Source: JAJPJX01 sp964568355 (GTDB lineage Bacteria; Acidobacteriota; Terriglobia; Bryobacterales; Bryobacteraceae). Taken from it: a stretch of DNA of 9,748 nt. The position numbers and the translations under genes are program-made. Of the stretch, positions 6,249-9,748 are shown piece by piece. The notes below the pieces were generated by a model, which searched no databases, had not been told where the DNA came from, and saw only the letters and a program-made list of their open reading frames with translations. The stretch lies in contig CAZMRK010000603.1 of NCBI GenBank assembly GCA_964568355.1, positions 1 through 9,748 of the forward strand. Direction: 5' to 3'. Every line of letters begins with the position of its first letter. Within the stretch, counting starts at the first letter, position 1.

Positions 6249-8087
6249 CGAAACGGAAGGGACGAGAAAGCTTACGCAACTTCCCGCCGGAGAACTCTCA
6301 ATCGACAGTTTCGTCTCCGGGCCATAGCAGAGACTGAGACGTTTCGAGACGTTTTCGAGGCCGACCCCCGCTCCTGCCTTCGCAGAGAGCCCACTCGAGT
6401 GTTCGAATCCCGGTCCATCATCCCGAACACAGACGTGTAATCCGCTCTCCGACTTTCGAATCTCTACGCTGACCGATCCACCCTCCGGCCGTGTGGCAGC
6501 GCCGTGCTTGACCGCGTTTTCAACCAGCGGCTGAATCGAAAGCGCGGGAATTTCGTCCCCCATCACTCCTTCGTCGATCACGATTTTGGCTTTTAGCTTG
6601 TCGCCCAGCCGCTGCCGTTCAATCGACAGGTAAGCCTCCACAATCTTGACCTCCTCCGCGAGCCGGACAAGCGTGCGGTTGGTTGAGAGGAAATAGCGGA
6701 ACACGTCCGCCAGATTGAGCAGTATCCTGCGAGCAGTGGCTGCCTCTCGCGGAATTGTTCCGTAAAGCGTATTCAAAGCATTAAACAGAAAGTGCGGATG
6801 AATCTGGGCTTGCAGCGCCCGCAGTTCCGCCTGCGCAAATAGCCGTTGTGTCTCCGCCGCGTGGACATGTTCCATCTGCTCGGTAACCGAAGCTGCCATG
6901 CGCGCCAGAACAGCGAAATCTTCGCTCAGGTAGGGCCGCCCCCCTTTGCGTTCCCCCAGCAGGATATGCCGTACCTGACTGTCGGATACCCGGACAGGCA
7001 CCACCGCCTGGACGCCCAAGCCTTGTAACTTCCTGTAGTCCGGCACCTCGGTCACTGACGCCGGAAAAAGCAACTCTTCGCCGATCGCCACTGGTGTTGT
7101 GGTGGGGATGACAGCCGCGTTCATCACGTCCGCAATCTGAGCCGATACCTTCTGAAAATACTCTGCCTCGCTTCCGCAAGGGACGCGAAGCTCCCGTAGG
7201 GTTTGGTCGATTCGCTCCGGTCCAGGCTGGCGGAAGACCAGTCGCGTCAGTACCTTTTGGAAGAAAGCCCGGCACAATGCGAATAGGGTCAGGAAAAATC
7301 CGGCAAGCAGCGCCTGGATCAGGAAAGGCTTTCCACCCAAAGCCCACGCCGTTGCCACGCCGAACAAGCTCGCAAGCAGAATGTTGACCAGAAACCGGAC
7401 AAACGCATCCAGCAGCACGAACCGGTAATCCTGTAGCAGTACAAATAGGGCGACGGGGATCCCCATATGGTGAATTGCCAGCTCTTCGGACCAGGCGCGA
7501 TACCCGTGCCCTTCTCCGAAATGAAGGAAGGACATCGCGAACAGAAACAGCCCCATCGCCGCCAGAGTTTGGGAGATCCGGGAACGCGGTAGCTCCGGAT
7601 CTGATCGGAGGCCGTTGAGGGCGGCAATCGAGGTCAGCACTCCGAAGCCGAACGTGATCAGGAATAATCCCAGACGGTGCAAACCGGAGGAATCCCAAAA
7701 GAATTCGCCAATGTGCGCCAGTACAGCGACGCCGCTGAGCGCATATGCCGCTCGGGACAGCCAGCGATAGCGATCCTGCAAGCACAGCCGCAGCAAGACC
7801 GCGGGTAAGATGCTCAACACCGAGAAACCGAAGCCCGCCACCAGCCGCTGCGCCCGACCATCACCATCTCCTGCGATCAGGACAATCAACGAAGATAAAT
7901 TCCAGAAAAGCGCCAGGGCGGCTGCTCCCAGCGACAGGTTTTGCACTGCTGGGCTTGCTCCGGAGCGGCGACGCAGCGCGAGAAATAGGAAAATGCTGAA
8001 GATCAAGACCCCGGCCGCATGGCCTAGCGTATTGATCAATGCCTGCTCATCGCCTGGATAAGTCGTCCACATCGATGTCTTGATCAT
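6210..8087 (-). CDS. LytS/YehU-type membrane sensor histidine kinase with GAF-like domain
   Basis: This inner-membrane kinase is the sensor partner of the LytTR regulator. Residue numbers count from the ATG at 8087. Residues 1-275 contain seven or eight hydrophobic segments, for example GVLIFSIFLFLAL and LFLITFGFGVLTSIAAL. A GAF-like domain (about 290-405) follows. The His_kinase region (PF06580 type) has ALQAQIHPHFLFNALNTLYG with phospho-acceptor His432. The ATPase domain follows with the N-box QPLVENAVKHG (519-529), DDGPGF (556-561) and GVGLENV (574-580). All catalytic motifs look intact. The sensed ligand is unknown. The frame extends to a TTG at 8108, seven codons further, and a third candidate is ATG 8072. 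I prefer 8087 because GGA lies seven bases upstream. The last codons overlap the 21-bp repeat array. The gene is divergent from the receptor gene at 8238. Confidence 0.92.
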   Translation of the reverse strand: MIKTSMWTTYPGDEQALINTLGHAAGVLIFSIFLFLALRRRSGASPAVQNLSLGAAALALFWNLSSLIVLIAGDGDGRAQRLVAGFGFSVLSILPAVLLRLCLQDRYRWLSRAAYALSGVAVLAHIGEFFWDSSGLHRLGLFLITFGFGVLTSIAALNGLRSDPELPRSRISQTLAAMGLFLFAMSFLHFGEGHGYRAWSEELAIHHMGIPVALFVLLQDYRFVLLDAFVRFLVNILLASLFGVATAWALGGKPFLIQALLAGFFLTLFALCRAFFQKVLTRLVFRQPGPERIDQTLRELRVPCGSEAEYFQKVSAQIADVMNAAVIPTTTPVAIGEELLFPASVTEVPDYRKLQGLGVQAVVPVRVSDSQVRHILLGERKGGRPYLSEDFAVLARMAASVTEQMEHVHAAETQRLFAQAELRALQAQIHPHFLFNALNTLYGTIPREAATARRILLNLADVFRYFLSTNRTLVRLAEEVKIVEAYLSIERQRLGDKLKAKIVIDEGVMGDEIPALSIQPLVENAVKHGAATRPEGGSVSVEIRKSESGLHVCVRDDGPGFEHSSGLSAKAGAGVGLENVSKRLSLCYGPETKLSIESSPAGSCVSFLVPSVSSVHREKAAAHLL

Positions 8088-8237
8088 ATCCGGATCCGAA
8101 CGCACCAATCCATCTGTGCGGCAAGGACAAGAGAGCCAGGTCCGCTCGTCGGCCTTTCTCGCCCGCTGATTGGCTGCCCGTACCCGCCCATCATCTGCAG
8201 CTAGGGATGTTGTGAAACCACTCGCATACTGGATGCC

Positions 8238-9748
8238 ATGAAGAGAGTCTTTGTTCTCGCGTCGCTTGGTCTATCTTTATTCACCTGGGCCGCATCTGCC
8301 CAATCATTGGGAACCACCGGCACGCTGACCGGCGCGGTGACCGATCCTGCCCATGCTGCCATCCCCAAGGCGTCAGTGACCATTCTCAATCGTCTCACCG
8401 GCTATCAGCGCGGGACCGTCACCGATGACGCCGGCGCGTTCCGATTCACCAATGTGCCCCCTAATTCCTATCACGTAGAGGTTACAATTTCCGGCTTCGC
8501 CCCTTTCGAACGCGACGTTGACGTACGCGGCACAGTACCGGTCGACCTGAAAGTTCAACTTGACCTCGCAGGGGCAAAGACAGTAGTAACCGTAGAGAGC
8601 GCCAGCGCCGACTTATTGGAGAATGTTCCCTATGCTCACAACGACTTAGATACAAAGATATTTGGCAAGCTGCCGGCTTCTTCTCCGGGATCCGGCCTGA
8701 GTGACGCTGTCATGCTCGGAACCGGCGCCGTCGCCGCCGATTCCAATGGCTTCTTTCATCCTCTCGGCGATCACGCCCAAACCAGCTTCTCGATCGACGG
8801 CCAACCGATCAGCGATCAGCAAAGCAAAAACTTCTCGACTCAGATCCCGCTTGATGCCATCCAATCCATGGAGTTGATCCCCGGAGCTCCACCGGCGGAA
8901 TTCGGCGACAAGACCAGCCTGATTGTCAACGCAGTGACGCGCTCCGGGCTCGGGCAAAAGGCGACAGGCAGCCTTCTCGGAGAATGGGGGTCCTTCGGTA
9001 CTTACTCCGAAGAAGCGACACTGGCGCTTGGCACGTCGAAAATCGGCAACTTTCTGGCCGTCAATGCTCTTCGCTCCGGGCGCTTTCTCGACACGCCGGA
9101 ATTTACTCCCATCCACGCAATCGGCAACAACGGATCTATCTTCGATCGCTTCGACTATCAGCCAAATGCGAGAGATGCGTTTCATCTGAACCTCTTCGGA
9201 GCGCGCAACTGGTTCCAGATCCCCAACACCTACGACCAGCCGGTCCAGGATCAGCACCAGAAGATTACCACCTTCAACTTCGCTCCTGGTTATCAACATA
9301 CCTTTGGCACCAGTACCGTACTCACAGTGAATCCCTTTTACCGGATCGATCATGTGAATTACTATCCCAGTCGTGATCCGTTTGGCGATACCCCTGCAAC
9401 ACTTGGGCAGAGCCGGAGCCTCGCCAATTGGGGTCTAAAGGCCGATATTTCGTACACCCACGGGCGGCACAATCTGAAATTCGGTACGCAACTCATGCAG
9501 ACCCGCCTGCACGAAGAATTTTCTCTCGGCCTCACCGATCCCACATTTAATGCCGTCTGTGTAGCTGACGATGGATCGCCGCAGGACCTCCCCGGCGTAA
9601 CGGATCCAGGGCAATGCACGGGCCTTGGATTTCAGGAGAATCCGGACTTACTCCCCGGTCTTGTGCCTTACGATCTGACACGAGGCGGAGGGCTTTTTCA
9701 GTTCAACGCCCGGAAAAATATCAACCAATATGCCTTCTATGCTCAAGA
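8238..9748 (+). CDS. TonB-dependent receptor, Oar-like, N-terminal 503 residues (3' end outside window)
   Basis: This outer-membrane receptor is expected to import a large substrate using TonB energy. Translation from ATG 8238 stays open to the window end. A signal peptide, MKRVFVLASLGLSLFTWAAS, is followed by likely cleavage at ASA|QS (after residue 21). Residues about 25-110 form a carboxypeptidase regulatory-like beta domain (GTLTGAVTDP, AIPKASVTILN, DDAGAFRFTNVPPNSYHVEV). A plug-like region follows (about 125-235), with SFSIDGQPISDQ, IPLDAIQSMELIPGAPPAEF and NAVTRSGLG. The start of the beta-barrel comes next, with alternating aromatic-rich strands. GGAT at 8231-8234 gives a plausible ribosome-binding site. 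Such receptors usually exceed 900 residues, so roughly half is missing. No TonB box was recognised. The substrate is unknown; the divergent two-component system may control it, but that is inference. Confidence 0.88.
   Translation, partial: MKRVFVLASLGLSLFTWAASAQSLGTTGTLTGAVTDPAHAAIPKASVTILNRLTGYQRGTVTDDAGAFRFTNVPPNSYHVEVTISGFAPFERDVDVRGTVPVDLKVQLDLAGAKTVVTVESASADLLENVPYAHNDLDTKIFGKLPASSPGSGLSDAVMLGTGAVAADSNGFFHPLGDHAQTSFSIDGQPISDQQSKNFSTQIPLDAIQSMELIPGAPPAEFGDKTSLIVNAVTRSGLGQKATGSLLGEWGSFGTYSEEATLALGTSKIGNFLAVNALRSGRFLDTPEFTPIHAIGNNGSIFDRFDYQPNARDAFHLNLFGARNWFQIPNTYDQPVQDQHQKITTFNFAPGYQHTFGTSTVLTVNPFYRIDHVNYYPSRDPFGDTPATLGQSRSLANWGLKADISYTHGRHNLKFGTQLMQTRLHEEFSLGLTDPTFNAVCVADDGSPQDLPGVTDPGQCTGLGFQENPDLLPGLVPYDLTRGGGLFQFNARKNINQYAFYAQ

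Noticed and set aside
6781..7785. Minus-strand frame of 334 codons inside the kinase
   Set aside because: It is a shifted frame of the sensor kinase gene, rich in Arg/Gly/Pro as expected for a GC-rich shadow; the kinase frame carries all the catalytic motifs.
8646..9353. Minus-strand frame of 235 codons
   Set aside because: It is antisense to the TonB-dependent receptor, whose plus-strand frame has a signal peptide, regulatory-like domain and plug motifs.

Overview
The window looks like chromosomal DNA from an Acidobacteriota member of the Terriglobia type. The basis is moderately GC-rich sequence, a TonB-dependent receptor with an N-terminal carboxypeptidase-regulatory-like domain (a receptor style very abundant in that group), a UPF0175/DUF3368 toxin-antitoxin pair, and a CAT-like APC permease. 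This placement rests on family knowledge and was not tested by any search.

Layout. Positions 1-162 hold the C-terminal end of a UPF0175-type antitoxin. It is followed by its DUF3368/PIN-like toxin partner (187-656), which is broken by a one-base frameshift near 550-553, and by a good rho-independent terminator (680-713). The stretch 657-939 has no convincing gene but contains a 47-base nested inverted repeat. A tRNA-Pro(GGG) gene lies on the minus strand (940-1017). Next on the plus strand is a full-length PcrA/UvrD helicase (1175-3598), whose stop codon overlaps the start of a 52-residue, extremely basic protein (3595-3753). An APC-family amino acid permease follows (3811-5334).

The permease converges on a minus-strand two-component operon: a multi-TM, GAF-containing LytS/YehU-type sensor kinase (6210-8087), then a LytTR response regulator (5378-6145). 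Across the kinase stop codon, 53 bases upstream of the regulator gene, are three 9-bp direct repeats at exactly 21-bp spacing. Their sequence and spacing fit the known LytTR-domain DNA target, so an autoregulatory site is likely. Divergent from the kinase, a SusC-like/Oar-like TonB-dependent receptor starts at 8238 and runs off the window end.

The most informative non-gene signal is the LytTR-like repeat array. The coupled basic mini-protein behind pcrA and the frameshifted toxin are the other points worth checking. I saw no CRISPR array, insertion sequence or prophage, and no clear evidence of a wholly new multi-gene system.
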